Program-made: the position numbers and the translations under genes
IMG/VR virus record: IMGVR_UViG_3300009079_000119
Span: 1 to 25,170 of that record
Reading direction: 5' to 3' (one strand)
Length of the DNA: 25,170 bases
Source: a virus
The notes under the pieces: model-generated
The model's input: the letters and a program-made list of their open reading frames with translations, nothing else
Database searches by the model: none
Told to the model about the DNA's origin: nothing
Shown here: in pieces, positions 7,747 through 16,623 of the stretch
Position numbering within the stretch: the stretch's first letter is position 1
How the letters are laid out: every line of letters starts with the position of its first letter

Positions 7747-9459
7747 ATGGTAGCACCACTTCTTACTGGATTAGGAAAAGCATTTGCAGGTAAGGCAACT
7801 AAACAAGTTGCGAGAAAAACGGTTAAAAAAATAGCAAAGGATAAAGTAAAATCTTTTGCTAAAAATAAGAAAGATAATAAAATATCTAAAGATTCTTCAC
7901 CACTGACATTAAATACTAGTAGTGGTGATATAGAAAAAAAAATATATGATAAGGAATCAAATGTAAATAGTTCGCAAAAATTAAAGACACCAACTCTCAA
8001 AATAAAATCAATATCAAAAACTGCTTCTCCAATACAGCAGTTAAAAATTAATGCGATCAATATTCGAAATTTTTTAGTTCAAGAAAATAAACAAAAAATT
8101 AAATTACAAAAAGAAAATCAGAGAAGAATTTTTGAGGAAATAAGTAAGCAAAAGAAAAAATTAAAAGAGAAAAAAATAGAATCCCCTATTAATAAATCAA
8201 TAAAAAATATAAAAAAATCAACTTCAAGTAAAAAACAAGGAAGTATTCTTGATAATTTATTGGAATTTATTGTACTTATAATAGGAGGAATTGTAGTTAA
8301 TGCACTTCCTGATATCATATCAAAAGTCAAAGAAGTTATTGATAATATTGTAAATTTTCTAACACCAATTCAAAGTGGATTTAATTTGATTAAGGGATTT
8401 TTTACTGGAGAGTTAGATCAAAAAGAGTATGATGTAGATAGAAAGAGAATTGATGATGCACTTGAATCATTTCAAGCAGATGGTGGATTAGTGGATCAAT
8501 TTGCACAAAAAATGGGACCTCTTGGAGCTCTTATTAAGCAATTGAAACCATTTATCAGTATGGTTAGAAAGGAAGTAAAAGGAAAAAATATAACTCTTGC
8601 TATAGTAGGAGGCAAGGAGGGAGTATTAAATACAGAAACTAATGAATTTATAGCAAAAGAGTGGACATCAGCAGAAAGAAAAAAAATGGGTGGTGGAGAA
8701 AGTTCATCTACTACGAGTGGAACTACTACTATTGATTCATCCGATTCAGGTCGTGAAGGAGATACTGTCACTTCTCGTGGAGAAACAAATCAGAATGAAG
8801 TTTCAGGATTTCCAATAAGTAGTCATTTTGGTCAGAGATGGGGCAGATTGCACGGAGGTATTGATGTTGGAACACCTACAGGAACACCATTAGCTCTTGC
8901 TCACGCAGGAAAAATTATGTATGCTGGATTGAATGGTGGATATGGTAATATGATTGATGCATGGGTTCCTAATCTTAATGTTCAGTTTAGATTTGCTCAC
9001 CTAACAAGTTTACTAAAAAAAACTGGAGATAATTTTAAAGCAAATGAAATTTTAGGTAAAACTGGTGGTGGTGCCGGAGATCCTGGAAGAGGTAGTTCAA
9101 CAGGACCTCACTTACATTATGAGATTGATACTCAAAAAAATGGAACAACATATGGTGGATCTAAAAATAGAAAACTATTATATGATATGGCAAAACATGT
9201 AATTCTTGGAACTTCTTTATCTTCATCTAGTGGTGAAGGTGGTAATATAATTCCACCAATTAAAGGAAATATGCCATCAGATGAAGTTGTTGGAAGAATA
9301 TCACATTCTACAATATCTGATCAAAATACTTCTACATATTATTATATTCAACCAATTGATACTGTTCAGAGTAAAGTTGTTCCATTTCCAGTTCTAATGA
9401 AAAAAACTTCAAATACTCCTACAGAACAATCTGAATTAAATCCAATATGGACGAAGTAA
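7747..9459 (+). CDS. hub-associated coiled-coil protein with M23 peptidase domain
   Basis: This 570-residue protein has four parts. The N-terminus (1-160) is basic and helical. Residues about 165-275 are a module shared with the next gene (ESPI, IVVNALPDII, LTPIQSGFNLI, FFTGELDQKEYD). After a Ser/Thr/Gly linker, an M23 metallopeptidase domain spans about 350-470, with zinc ligands H369 and D373 (HGGID), H418 (FAHL) and H455-L-H457 (GPHLHYEID). The C-terminus ends with a YYIQPIDT motif that the next protein also has. M23 enzymes cut peptide cross-links in peptidoglycan, and all key residues are present. It is probably a virion enzyme that opens the host cell wall during DNA injection. Confidence 0.85.
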   Translation: MVAPLLTGLGKAFAGKATKQVARKTVKKIAKDKVKSFAKNKKDNKISKDSSPLTLNTSSGDIEKKIYDKESNVNSSQKLKTPTLKIKSISKTASPIQQLKINAINIRNFLVQENKQKIKLQKENQRRIFEEISKQKKKLKEKKIESPINKSIKNIKKSTSSKKQGSILDNLLEFIVLIIGGIVVNALPDIISKVKEVIDNIVNFLTPIQSGFNLIKGFFTGELDQKEYDVDRKRIDDALESFQADGGLVDQFAQKMGPLGALIKQLKPFISMVRKEVKGKNITLAIVGGKEGVLNTETNEFIAKEWTSAERKKMGGGESSSTTSGTTTIDSSDSGREGDTVTSRGETNQNEVSGFPISSHFGQRWGRLHGGIDVGTPTGTPLALAHAGKIMYAGLNGGYGNMIDAWVPNLNVQFRFAHLTSLLKKTGDNFKANEILGKTGGGAGDPGRGSSTGPHLHYEIDTQKNGTTYGGSKNRKLLYDMAKHVILGTSLSSSSGEGGNIIPPIKGNMPSDEVVGRISHSTISDQNTSTYYYIQPIDTVQSKVVPFPVLMKKTSNTPTEQSELNPIWTK

Positions 9460-10839
9460 ATGGATAAGAATTTAGAACAGGTTAAAAAAATAAAACTAAA
9501 CACTTCCAATATTCGTAGTATTCTAATACAACGTAATAAGGATCAGAAAAAAACAATTTTAAAAAAAGAGAAATTATCTTTAAAGAAAGAAAGTAAAGAA
9601 AAAATTAAAAAGAAAGAGAAAAAAATAGAATCTCCAATCAAATCCTCATTAAGTGAAGTTAAAAAATCTGTCGGTTCTCCATCTGGTGGCAGTATTTTTG
9701 ATAAATTTTTTGAATTTTTGGGATTGATGCTCACAGGAATTATAGTTAATGCTGCTCCCGAAATAATTGAAAAAGTTAAGGAAGTTTTTGATATTGTTGT
9801 GGAAGTATTTACTCCAATCCAAAGTACATTTAATTTGATAGTTGGGTTTATGACTGGAGAAATTGATGACTCAAGATATGATGCAGATAAAAAAAGAGTT
9901 GATGGTGTAATTGAACAGTTGAATTCACCGGGTGGTAAAGTAGATAAATTAATTAGTAAAACTGGATTATTAGAACCATATATCAGAAAGTTTACAAAAG
10001 CTTTGAATATGGGATCAAAAGGTGTTGTTCTTGCAAAACAAGGAGGTATGGAAGGATGTAAAGATACAAAAACCGGAAAATTTACAAAAAAACAATGGAC
10101 AACTTCCGAAAGAAAATCATATGAATCATCAAAAATACAAAAAAAATCAGAAACATCTTCAGATAAAACTGCAACTCCCGTAACTAGTCTTGGGTCTGGA
10201 GGGGGATCTCTTAAAGATATGACAGATCAAGATTATAGTGACCTTGCTTTTGTCGTTAGTCATGAGGCATTAAGAAATACTGACGATGAGTATGGCGTAT
10301 CTGCTGCGGTTTTGAATAGAGTTGCTGATCCTAGGTATCCGAATACAATTATGGGAGTTGGCACTGCTCCTGGTCAATTTGAGGCAGTATTCAGTGGTAG
10401 GGCCTATAGAGATGAAAAACTTGCCAAAAAGTTAAAGGAGAATGAAGGTAAAATTGTTGAAGCATTAAAGAAATTGAATGGTAGAACTGACTTTAAGGCA
10501 GTCAGTAGCATGGGGCAATATATGGGAGATACTGATGTTATGTTCCATAAGAAAGGTAACTTCTATCATTATGCGGAGCAGAGAGGAAATGTAGATCCAA
10601 TTCCTTCAAATATTCCTCAGGATTGGAAGAAATTTGTCGGTGGGTCTAGTAAAGTAGAAACAGGTGAAGGAGGATCTCTTAGTATGTTTACACAAGTAAG
10701 ACCAGACGAAAGAAAAATGGCAGCAATTAATCAACCAATGTATGAGGATTTGGATGATGAAGAAGAAATGGTAAATGTTTATATACAACCAATAAATACT
10801 ACGAGAACAGTATATAATTATCAACCAATACCTGTATAA
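9460..10839 (+). CDS. hub-associated coiled-coil protein with SleB-type cell wall hydrolase
   Basis: The 459-residue product is a paralogue of its upstream neighbour and starts directly after that gene's stop codon. It shares a Lys/Glu coiled coil (1-65), the ESPI element, the IIVNAAPEII and FTPIQSTFNLI segments (about 90-130), a TGEIDDSRYDADKKRVDG stretch, a KQWTTSERK motif near 215 and a C-terminal YIQPINTT. The enzymatic part differs. From about residue 262 it has SHEALRN with E269 as probable catalytic acid, then VSAAVLNRVADPRYPNTI and GQFEAVFSG. This is the pattern of SleB-type cell wall hydrolases, which act on cortex or cell-wall peptidoglycan. The domain looks intact. Confidence 0.82.
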   Translation: MDKNLEQVKKIKLNTSNIRSILIQRNKDQKKTILKKEKLSLKKESKEKIKKKEKKIESPIKSSLSEVKKSVGSPSGGSIFDKFFEFLGLMLTGIIVNAAPEIIEKVKEVFDIVVEVFTPIQSTFNLIVGFMTGEIDDSRYDADKKRVDGVIEQLNSPGGKVDKLISKTGLLEPYIRKFTKALNMGSKGVVLAKQGGMEGCKDTKTGKFTKKQWTTSERKSYESSKIQKKSETSSDKTATPVTSLGSGGGSLKDMTDQDYSDLAFVVSHEALRNTDDEYGVSAAVLNRVADPRYPNTIMGVGTAPGQFEAVFSGRAYRDEKLAKKLKENEGKIVEALKKLNGRTDFKAVSSMGQYMGDTDVMFHKKGNFYHYAEQRGNVDPIPSNIPQDWKKFVGGSSKVETGEGGSLSMFTQVRPDERKMAAINQPMYEDLDDEEEMVNVYIQPINTTRTVYNYQPIPV

Positions 10840-10868
10840 TTTTTGGCATTATGGAGTGCATAAAATAA

Positions 10869-12149
10869 ATGGCAAACGCAGCAGACGCAGCAAATTATCA
10901 ATTACTCACACTTACAAAAGGTGATAAGGAAATTGTTTTAGAAGGAAAAACAACGAGTTTTGATTATTATGAAAGTTTATTATCTCCAAATATTACTGCA
11001 ATAATGACAATTGTTGATACTGGTGGAAGTATAGAATATGATAGTGAATATGATAGGCAGGAAAGATTTGGTGGAATTTATAATGCACTTCCTTTAACTG
11101 GTGACGGATCTGAAGAAGTAAAATTTAAAATTGCAAATGCACTTGGAACACTTGATTTCACAAGAAAACCATTATATGTTAATTGTTCAGTGAATCCCGA
11201 CCAAGAATCGCAAAGAGAGTCTATTATTTTAAGTCTTGTTTCAAAATCTGCTATTGTGAATCAAGAAACTCATGTTAAACAAAATTATTCAGCATCATCA
11301 AATAATTCAGAATCCGTTAGGTCAATAACAAAAAACTTATTGCAGATAGAAAACAATAATATTGAAATAGAAAAAACAACTAATAAGTATCCATTTGTTG
11401 GTAATAACAAATCACCTTTTGATGTAATTTGTATGTTAGCATCAAAATCGGCACCAGAAGATGGAAATCCTGGTTTTTTCTTTTACGAGAATCGTGATGG
11501 ACATAAATTTAAATCTATTGATAGTTTAATTGATCAAGAACCAGTTCAAGAATATTATAAGACTGATGTTAATCGTTCAAGTATTAACACTGAAACTAAT
11601 TTTAAAATTTCATCATTTAGTGTTAATAAAAATCAAAATTTAATTAATGCATTAAAATCTGGGGTTTATACAAATCGTACAGTATTTTTTAATCCTAAAA
11701 CATTTAAGGAAGAAGAAGTTTCATTTAATTTAGGAATTCTTGAAAAATCTCTTGGTAAAAATGAAGTACCTAAACCAGTAAATCGAGGGTATACAAGAAC
11801 TCTTTATAGTGTTAAAGATGTTGGGGCATTATCACCAAAAGTTGAAGAAGAAAATTTATCTGGACAACCTGAAACTTGGCAGGGAAAGGTTCAAATGAGG
11901 TATAATTTATTATTCAATCAAATGGTAAAAATACAAGTTCCTTGTAATCCAAATCTTAAGGCAGGTGATGTAATTAAATGTTATTTTGAAACAGTTACTA
12001 CTGATGAAAAAATTCAAGGATCATCTGATCCCGTTCAAAGTGGAAAATATTTAATTTTGGATTTATGTCATCATTATGATACTCAGAGATCATATACGGC
12101 AATGACTCTTGTTCGTGATGCATACGGTCTATATACTAATAAAAGCTAG
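10869..12149 (+). CDS. gp27: baseplate hub protein (T4 gp27-like)
   Basis: This 426-residue protein has the length and pattern of T4 gp27 (391 residues) and related hub proteins, which form the trimeric ring joining tube to spike. The N-terminal part has YQLLTLTKGDKEIVLEG, YYESLLSPNITAIMTIVDTGG and a LPLTGDGSEEVKFKI strand. A central helix (about 180-195, NKSPFDVICMLASKSAP) precedes an FFFYENRDGHKFKSIDSL strand, a hallmark of this family. The C-terminal MVKIQVPCNPNLKAGDVIKCYFE and GKYLILDLCHHYDTQ resemble the closing barrel. A GGAG ribosome site lies before the ATG. The gene sits directly before the OB-fold protein, matching the gp27-gp5 physical partnership in T4. Confidence 0.82.
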   Translation: MANAADAANYQLLTLTKGDKEIVLEGKTTSFDYYESLLSPNITAIMTIVDTGGSIEYDSEYDRQERFGGIYNALPLTGDGSEEVKFKIANALGTLDFTRKPLYVNCSVNPDQESQRESIILSLVSKSAIVNQETHVKQNYSASSNNSESVRSITKNLLQIENNNIEIEKTTNKYPFVGNNKSPFDVICMLASKSAPEDGNPGFFFYENRDGHKFKSIDSLIDQEPVQEYYKTDVNRSSINTETNFKISSFSVNKNQNLINALKSGVYTNRTVFFNPKTFKEEEVSFNLGILEKSLGKNEVPKPVNRGYTRTLYSVKDVGALSPKVEEENLSGQPETWQGKVQMRYNLLFNQMVKIQVPCNPNLKAGDVIKCYFETVTTDEKIQGSSDPVQSGKYLILDLCHHYDTQRSYTAMTLVRDAYGLYTNKS

Positions 12150-12151
12150 AA

Positions 12152-12655
12152 ATGGCAAGTAATCAAGGATATGATATTGGTACAAATAAATGGTTTTTAG
12201 GACAAGTACCACCGAATCAAAATCAGCATGTAAAGAGTCCTAAGTGGGTTGATACGCATGGAGATAGGGTAAAGGTCAGAATACCTGGAATGCATCCTAT
12301 GTCGAGTTCTGAGGACGCAACTGAACTTGTTGATGATAAATTACCATGGGCAATCGTTGCAAAACCAACAACACATGGAAATCGTAATAATCAATCAACA
12401 GGTATTTGGGGTGGAGAATGGGTAATTGGATTTTTTCTTGATGAAGATTGTCAAATTCCAGTAATTACTCAAGTTCTTGGTAATAATTATCCGGGAGAAA
12501 TTAGAGAATCTATAAATGGAACAACTTATGGTAAACCGGTTAAAAGATATCAACCAAGCAATCCTTCAATTAATACACAAATTGCATCTTCTGGAGACGT
12601 AAGATCTAAATATGAAAATGTCAATCCAAACTTTTATCAAAATGCCAAAAAGTGA
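12152..12655 (+). CDS. baseplate spike OB-fold protein (gp5 N-terminal domain)
   Basis: The 167-residue protein matches only the N-terminal OB-fold part of T4 gp5. Corresponding elements are NKWFLGQV, a DRVKVRIPGMHPM strand, the DKLPWAIVAKPTT segment (T4 has EKLPWMSVIQPIT) and VIGFFLDEDCQIPVITQVLG followed by GEIRE. In T4 this domain docks on the gp27 ring. Here the protein stops after a short Asn/Ser/Pro-rich tail: neither the lysozyme nor the beta-helical needle is attached. Those roles appear to be carried by the two following genes. It begins two bases after the gp27-like stop, in line with a joint complex. Confidence 0.85.
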   Translation: MASNQGYDIGTNKWFLGQVPPNQNQHVKSPKWVDTHGDRVKVRIPGMHPMSSSEDATELVDDKLPWAIVAKPTTHGNRNNQSTGIWGGEWVIGFFLDEDCQIPVITQVLGNNYPGEIRESINGTTYGKPVKRYQPSNPSINTQIASSGDVRSKYENVNPNFYQNAKK

Positions 12656-12662
12656 ATAAATA
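12656..12662 (+). promoter_or_regulatory. late-promoter motif ATAAATA
   Basis: ATAAATA follows the stop of the OB-fold gene, 26 bases before the ATG of the 816-residue gene and upstream of its AAGGAG ribosome site. It probably adds late transcription for the second half of the operon. Confidence 0.4.
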
Positions 12663-12687
12663 TCAAAATAAAGGAGTAAAATTATAA

Positions 12688-15138
12688 ATGTCTGCTTCAA
12701 TTAGCAATCAAGATAAAGAACTTTTAATAAGACTTGCTTTAGCAGAAGCAAGAGGTGAAGGTGTAGTTGGACAGGCACTTGTAATCAGAAGTGTTTTAAA
12801 TAGACAGAAAATAATACAAGAAGGAACATCTGGACCTAATGTCTTCTTGACAAATGGAGATTCTAGTATCAGATCCATTATAAATGCTCCAGGTCAATAT
12901 CAGCCAGTAAGGGACAATAGAAATTCTATAAATCAAACTTTTAGTAATGATTTATTATTAAATGGGGGAAAGGCATATCAATTAGCACTTAATCCATCAG
13001 AACTTCAACGACAAGTTGAATTGGATGGTATAAGTTCTGCAAATGCAAGAAATTTGGTATTGGCACCATCTTTTGATTCACTTGGTGGTCAAGGAAGAAC
13101 TGGTGCTGTCAATTATAGAAATCAAACATTTGTCGAGAATGTAAATAATTTTGGAGTAAGTGGAGATTCAATTTTTGCAGAGTCTTCATCACCACTTGAA
13201 CCTGAAATAGCAACACAAAATCCAGTTGGAGAAGGACCTGTACCTATACAAGTCATAACTTTTGAAGAAGCACAATCTGGTATTGGAACAAATTCATCAG
13301 TTGGTATTGGAACAACTTCACTATCAAACGCCAGAGAAACCACTAAGGGGATGAACTTAGAGGATTCTCCATTTAATGAAAAATTTATCAATTCTGTTTC
13401 TTTTGCAGAAGCAATAAAAATATATGAAAAAATTAGACCTTTACCAGATCCTTGTGGAGACTCTGAATTATCACAAATTAATTCAGCATTAAGTAACTTT
13501 TTTAATACTGTCAAAGGATTAAAAGCATATGCCGATCTTTATATAAATGGTGCTATTAATAAATTAAAAAATCTCACCTCTTTAATAAGAAGCACCGCAC
13601 AAATTATTGGTGGAATTCTTAAAACTTTGATAAATCGATTGAGAGATTTTTTAATTTCTCAAATTTATGGCAAGATTCGAGAAATTATAGATACAATTCT
13701 TCCTGTAGTTGCTAAAAGTATTAAAAATAGTATAATTCAAATAATTGTTGATAATATTTTTTGTGCCTTTAAAGATATTATTAATGGTCTTGTAAATTTG
13801 ATTACAGATTTCTTATTTGAGTTGGTAGGTAAAATTGTTAATGTTCCTTTTTGTGCAGCACAACAATTTACAAATGCTCTTGTGAATAATATTGCCGCAG
13901 TTATAGACGGAGCTATAGGACCTTTATTGGATGAAATTGATGATGTTCTTGGTGGAATAGTACAAGTTTCTGGAAGTGTGTTCGAAGCACTTGATTATAT
14001 TTTAGGATTTGAATCATTCTTGTGTGCAAAACCAAATTGCCCAGAAATAAAAGAATTCAAGGCAAGTCCTTGGGGTGGTCCAACACAATCTCAAATTGAT
14101 CAATTTCAAAATTTTGCCAATGTTCCAACAGCAGAAGGTGTTATTGGATCTGTGGATGATTATATAAGCAATATTGAAATATTTGGTCAAAAAATTGGAG
14201 ATGCCGGATTTGTAGATTCTCTTGGAGTAACTGATTGTGATCCATCAGTATTTGAATGTGGTCCACCGAGTGTTGAGATATTTGGTGGTGGAGGAATTGG
14301 AGCAGCAGCAGAAACTATCTTAGATCAAACTGGAAGAATAATTGGAGTAAATATTACAAATCGTGGTTCTGGATACAAAACACCTCCTTTTGTTGCTTTT
14401 GTAGATAGTTGTGAAAATACTTTTACGACTGGATATGCAGTAATTAGTGAATCCAATTCCTCCAATAATGCTGTTGTTTCTGATACAGGTGGAATTAGTG
14501 AATCCAATTCCTCCAATAATGCTGTTATTTCTGATACAGGTGGAATTAGTGAATCCAATTCCTCCAATAATGCTGTTATTTCTGATACAGGTGGAACTAG
14601 TAATACTTCGTTTGGTTCTGGATTTTCTGGAAGCAGAGCATCAGATGGTGAAGTAATTGAGATAGTTTTGACATCAAATACATGGGCTCGTTCAAAAGAT
14701 GGTTCAACTGAATTTGACCGAATACCAGTTGAAACTATCGATAGTTCGAGTGATTTTGTTGTTTGTTTAGATGGATTTAGAATTTTAAATAGTGGAACTG
14801 GATATAGTGTTAATGATAGCATATCTATTACTCCAGATATTCCAAATCTACAAGCAAATGTGAGAATATCAGATACTGGTCAAATCTTAGAGATTAAATT
14901 AACAGATACTATTTGTGGTATTTCCGGTTATCCAGAGATACAAATAAATAGTCCTACTGGTGAAGGTTTTGTTATCGAACCTAAACTTTCATTCATACCA
15001 ATACCAGAATCTCCAGATGTTGTTGATGGTATAGATATAGTTGAGATAGATTCGAGTATATCGAAACCTATACCAACTAATCAAGAGTTGGTAACTCTCA
15101 GAGGAAAAGTTGTTCGTATTGTAGATTGTGTAAGTTAA
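12688..15138 (+). CDS. large virion protein with N-terminal SleB-like hydrolase domain
   Basis: This 816-residue protein is modular. Residues about 8-160 resemble a SleB-type cell wall hydrolase: DKELLIRLALAEARGEG with E20 as candidate catalytic acid, then GQALVIRSVLNR, a GQYQPV element, and GAVNYRN near the end. Residues about 270-450 are long hydrophobic or amphipathic helices, perhaps membrane-active or a trimeric bundle. Residues about 530-816 are beta-rich, with GSGYKTPPFVAFVDSC and GTGYSVNDSISI repeats of the type seen in phage tail structural proteins, plus three copies of a 17-residue Ser/Asn repeat. Its place between the OB-fold and needle-like genes suggests it supplies the hydrolase function of T4 gp5. 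Its ribosome site is strong. Confidence 0.8.
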   Translation: MSASISNQDKELLIRLALAEARGEGVVGQALVIRSVLNRQKIIQEGTSGPNVFLTNGDSSIRSIINAPGQYQPVRDNRNSINQTFSNDLLLNGGKAYQLALNPSELQRQVELDGISSANARNLVLAPSFDSLGGQGRTGAVNYRNQTFVENVNNFGVSGDSIFAESSSPLEPEIATQNPVGEGPVPIQVITFEEAQSGIGTNSSVGIGTTSLSNARETTKGMNLEDSPFNEKFINSVSFAEAIKIYEKIRPLPDPCGDSELSQINSALSNFFNTVKGLKAYADLYINGAINKLKNLTSLIRSTAQIIGGILKTLINRLRDFLISQIYGKIREIIDTILPVVAKSIKNSIIQIIVDNIFCAFKDIINGLVNLITDFLFELVGKIVNVPFCAAQQFTNALVNNIAAVIDGAIGPLLDEIDDVLGGIVQVSGSVFEALDYILGFESFLCAKPNCPEIKEFKASPWGGPTQSQIDQFQNFANVPTAEGVIGSVDDYISNIEIFGQKIGDAGFVDSLGVTDCDPSVFECGPPSVEIFGGGGIGAAAETILDQTGRIIGVNITNRGSGYKTPPFVAFVDSCENTFTTGYAVISESNSSNNAVVSDTGGISESNSSNNAVISDTGGISESNSSNNAVISDTGGTSNTSFGSGFSGSRASDGEVIEIVLTSNTWARSKDGSTEFDRIPVETIDSSSDFVVCLDGFRILNSGTGYSVNDSISITPDIPNLQANVRISDTGQILEIKLTDTICGISGYPEIQINSPTGEGFVIEPKLSFIPIPESPDVVDGIDIVEIDSSISKPIPTNQELVTLRGKVVRIVDCVS
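14443..14595 (+). repeat. three tandem 51-base repeats in the 816-residue gene
   Basis: Units at 14443-14493, 14494-14544 and 14545-14595 are identical except for one G/A difference in the first copy. Each encodes 17 residues beginning ISESNSSNNAV and ending SDTGG. The frame is kept throughout. Near-identity points to recent expansion. Confidence 0.95.
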
Positions 15139-15735
15139 ATGTCAAAAAAACCAGAACAAATTATAACAGATAATGAATTTGGAACCATTTTAATGGGTCC
15201 TATTGGTGAAGAAGGTGAAATTGGAGAAAACATAGGCACAAATATGATTATGAGCCTTAAAGCAGGGCATAATCAAACATATACAATGACAGGGAATAAA
15301 GGAGAAATTGTTCCTGGATGTTCTCATGAAATAGTAGGAACAAATCTTAAACAAGATAGAAATGAAAGTGAAAAAGAAAATATTGCAAAATCAATTAATG
15401 CTGAGAATGGTGATATTGTATTAAATGCAGAAAATGGCAATATAAAATTAAGAGCAAAAAATATTTACATTGAAAGTGTTGGTCCAGATAGTGATGGTTC
15501 AGTTTTGATAAGAGCAAATGACCATATTATTATAGGAGCAAATGAACAGATTAATCTTGTTGGAGGTAAAGTTTGTGTAACATCATCTGATAGTGTTACA
15601 ATTAATGCAACAGGATTTATAAGATTACTGTCTAAAGATATTATACAAGGATCTCCATTTTCTGCATTAAGTTCGATATTTTCTGGGATTAATGTTGCAA
15701 CTTTAATTGAAAGTATTGCAAATAGTTGTAAATAG
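15139..15735 (+). CDS. beta-helical spike/needle-like protein (gp5 C-terminal type)
   Basis: The 198-residue product starts immediately after the preceding stop codon. It is dominated by short regular strands: NGDIVLNAENGNIKLRAKNIYIES (about residues 95-115) followed by GSVLIRANDHIIIGANEQINLVGGKV and DSVTINATGFIRLLSKD. Such repeats of alternating small and hydrophobic residues are typical of the triple-stranded beta-helix of gp5, VgrG and phage spike proteins. The first 90 residues may be an attachment domain, and the last 25 are helical with a terminal SCK. No PAAR-type tip protein was found next to it. The role as membrane-piercing needle is an inference from fold pattern and gene order. 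Confidence 0.7.
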   Translation: MSKKPEQIITDNEFGTILMGPIGEEGEIGENIGTNMIMSLKAGHNQTYTMTGNKGEIVPGCSHEIVGTNLKQDRNESEKENIAKSINAENGDIVLNAENGNIKLRAKNIYIESVGPDSDGSVLIRANDHIIIGANEQINLVGGKVCVTSSDSVTINATGFIRLLSKDIIQGSPFSALSSIFSGINVATLIESIANSCK

Positions 15736-15744
15736 GAGATTATT

Positions 15745-16623
15745 ATGCCATTCGAAAAACTAGAAACAGGTGTTCTTGATTGTTTCAGTTCTATTCCAGT
15801 CGAAGGAAGTTCTTTAGAACTTCCAAAATCTTTCTGGAAACCAGGATCAGGAGCAATTTATAATGCTTATACAGGAAAATCTTCATTACTTGTGTATGGG
15901 CAGGGGGCAATAAATGTTGGAATGAACCCAACAAATGTATTTGCTTATTGCGGAGCACCAGGAAATATAAATTATCATCGAGAATCAATAACTACTTATG
16001 TTGGTGATCATCGTGTAATTGGAAGATCTTCTGTTCAGGGTATAGAATTTAGAACAAACGTTTCAAATCTACAGTTGATTGGAGCAGTCTATTCACAAAT
16101 TTCTGCAGGAAAAGTTTCCGTTCAATCGGTAACAAATACTAATATTGGTGCAGGTGCTCTCGTTGATATTAGTGCATCATCCATTCTTTTAAATGGTAGG
16201 GCTTGGGATCCGGCAACGAAATTTTGGGACTCTAAGAAAAATTTCGACATTCCACATCCAACCAAAAAGGATCATCGATTAAGATATGTTTGTCTAGAAG
16301 GACCTAGTGCTGATGTTTTTGTGAGAGGTAGACTTAAAGACTCTAATATAATTAAATTGCCCAATTATTGGAAAGATTTAGTTGATGAAGAAAGTATTAC
16401 TGTAGAATTGCAACCTATTGGATCTAGACATTATCATCTTAATGTAGAAAAATTTGATAATAAAGAAATACATATAAAAGAATCTGATGATAAACCTATT
16501 GATTGTTTTTATCATGTATATGGAGAAAGAAAAGATACCACAAAAAATATACCCGAATATAAGGGCTTGACAATTCATGACTATCCAGGAGATAATAGGG
16601 AATGTCGTATTAATAGTAAATGA
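15745..16623 (+). CDS. tail/baseplate structural protein
   Basis: This 292-residue protein follows a strong TAGGAG ribosome site. Residues 25-150 are beta-rich and glycine-rich, including QISAGKVSVQSVTNTNIGAGALVDIS, which resembles the needle-like gene upstream. Residues about 165-275 form a domain starting with FDIPHPTKKDHRLRYVCLEGPSADVFVRGRL, then IIKLPNYWKDLVDEESITVELQPIG and CFYHVYGERKD. This 'IPHP ... LRY.CLEGP ... V.RGR' domain recurs at the ends of phage tail-fibre and baseplate proteins, where it is thought to serve structure or receptor contact. The stop codon overlaps the start of the next gene (ATGA). The exact virion location is unknown. Confidence 0.72.
   Translation: MPFEKLETGVLDCFSSIPVEGSSLELPKSFWKPGSGAIYNAYTGKSSLLVYGQGAINVGMNPTNVFAYCGAPGNINYHRESITTYVGDHRVIGRSSVQGIEFRTNVSNLQLIGAVYSQISAGKVSVQSVTNTNIGAGALVDISASSILLNGRAWDPATKFWDSKKNFDIPHPTKKDHRLRYVCLEGPSADVFVRGRLKDSNIIKLPNYWKDLVDEESITVELQPIGSRHYHLNVEKFDNKEIHIKESDDKPIDCFYHVYGERKDTTKNIPEYKGLTIHDYPGDNRECRINSK

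Noticed and set aside
14443-14595. Possible CRISPR array
   Set aside because: The 51-base units are directly adjacent with no spacers and stay in the frame of a structural protein.
14325-14822. 165-residue reading frame on the minus strand over the 51-base repeats
   Set aside because: It is an antisense shadow of the 816-residue gene. The repeat happens to be open on both strands, and no ribosome site or known domain is present.
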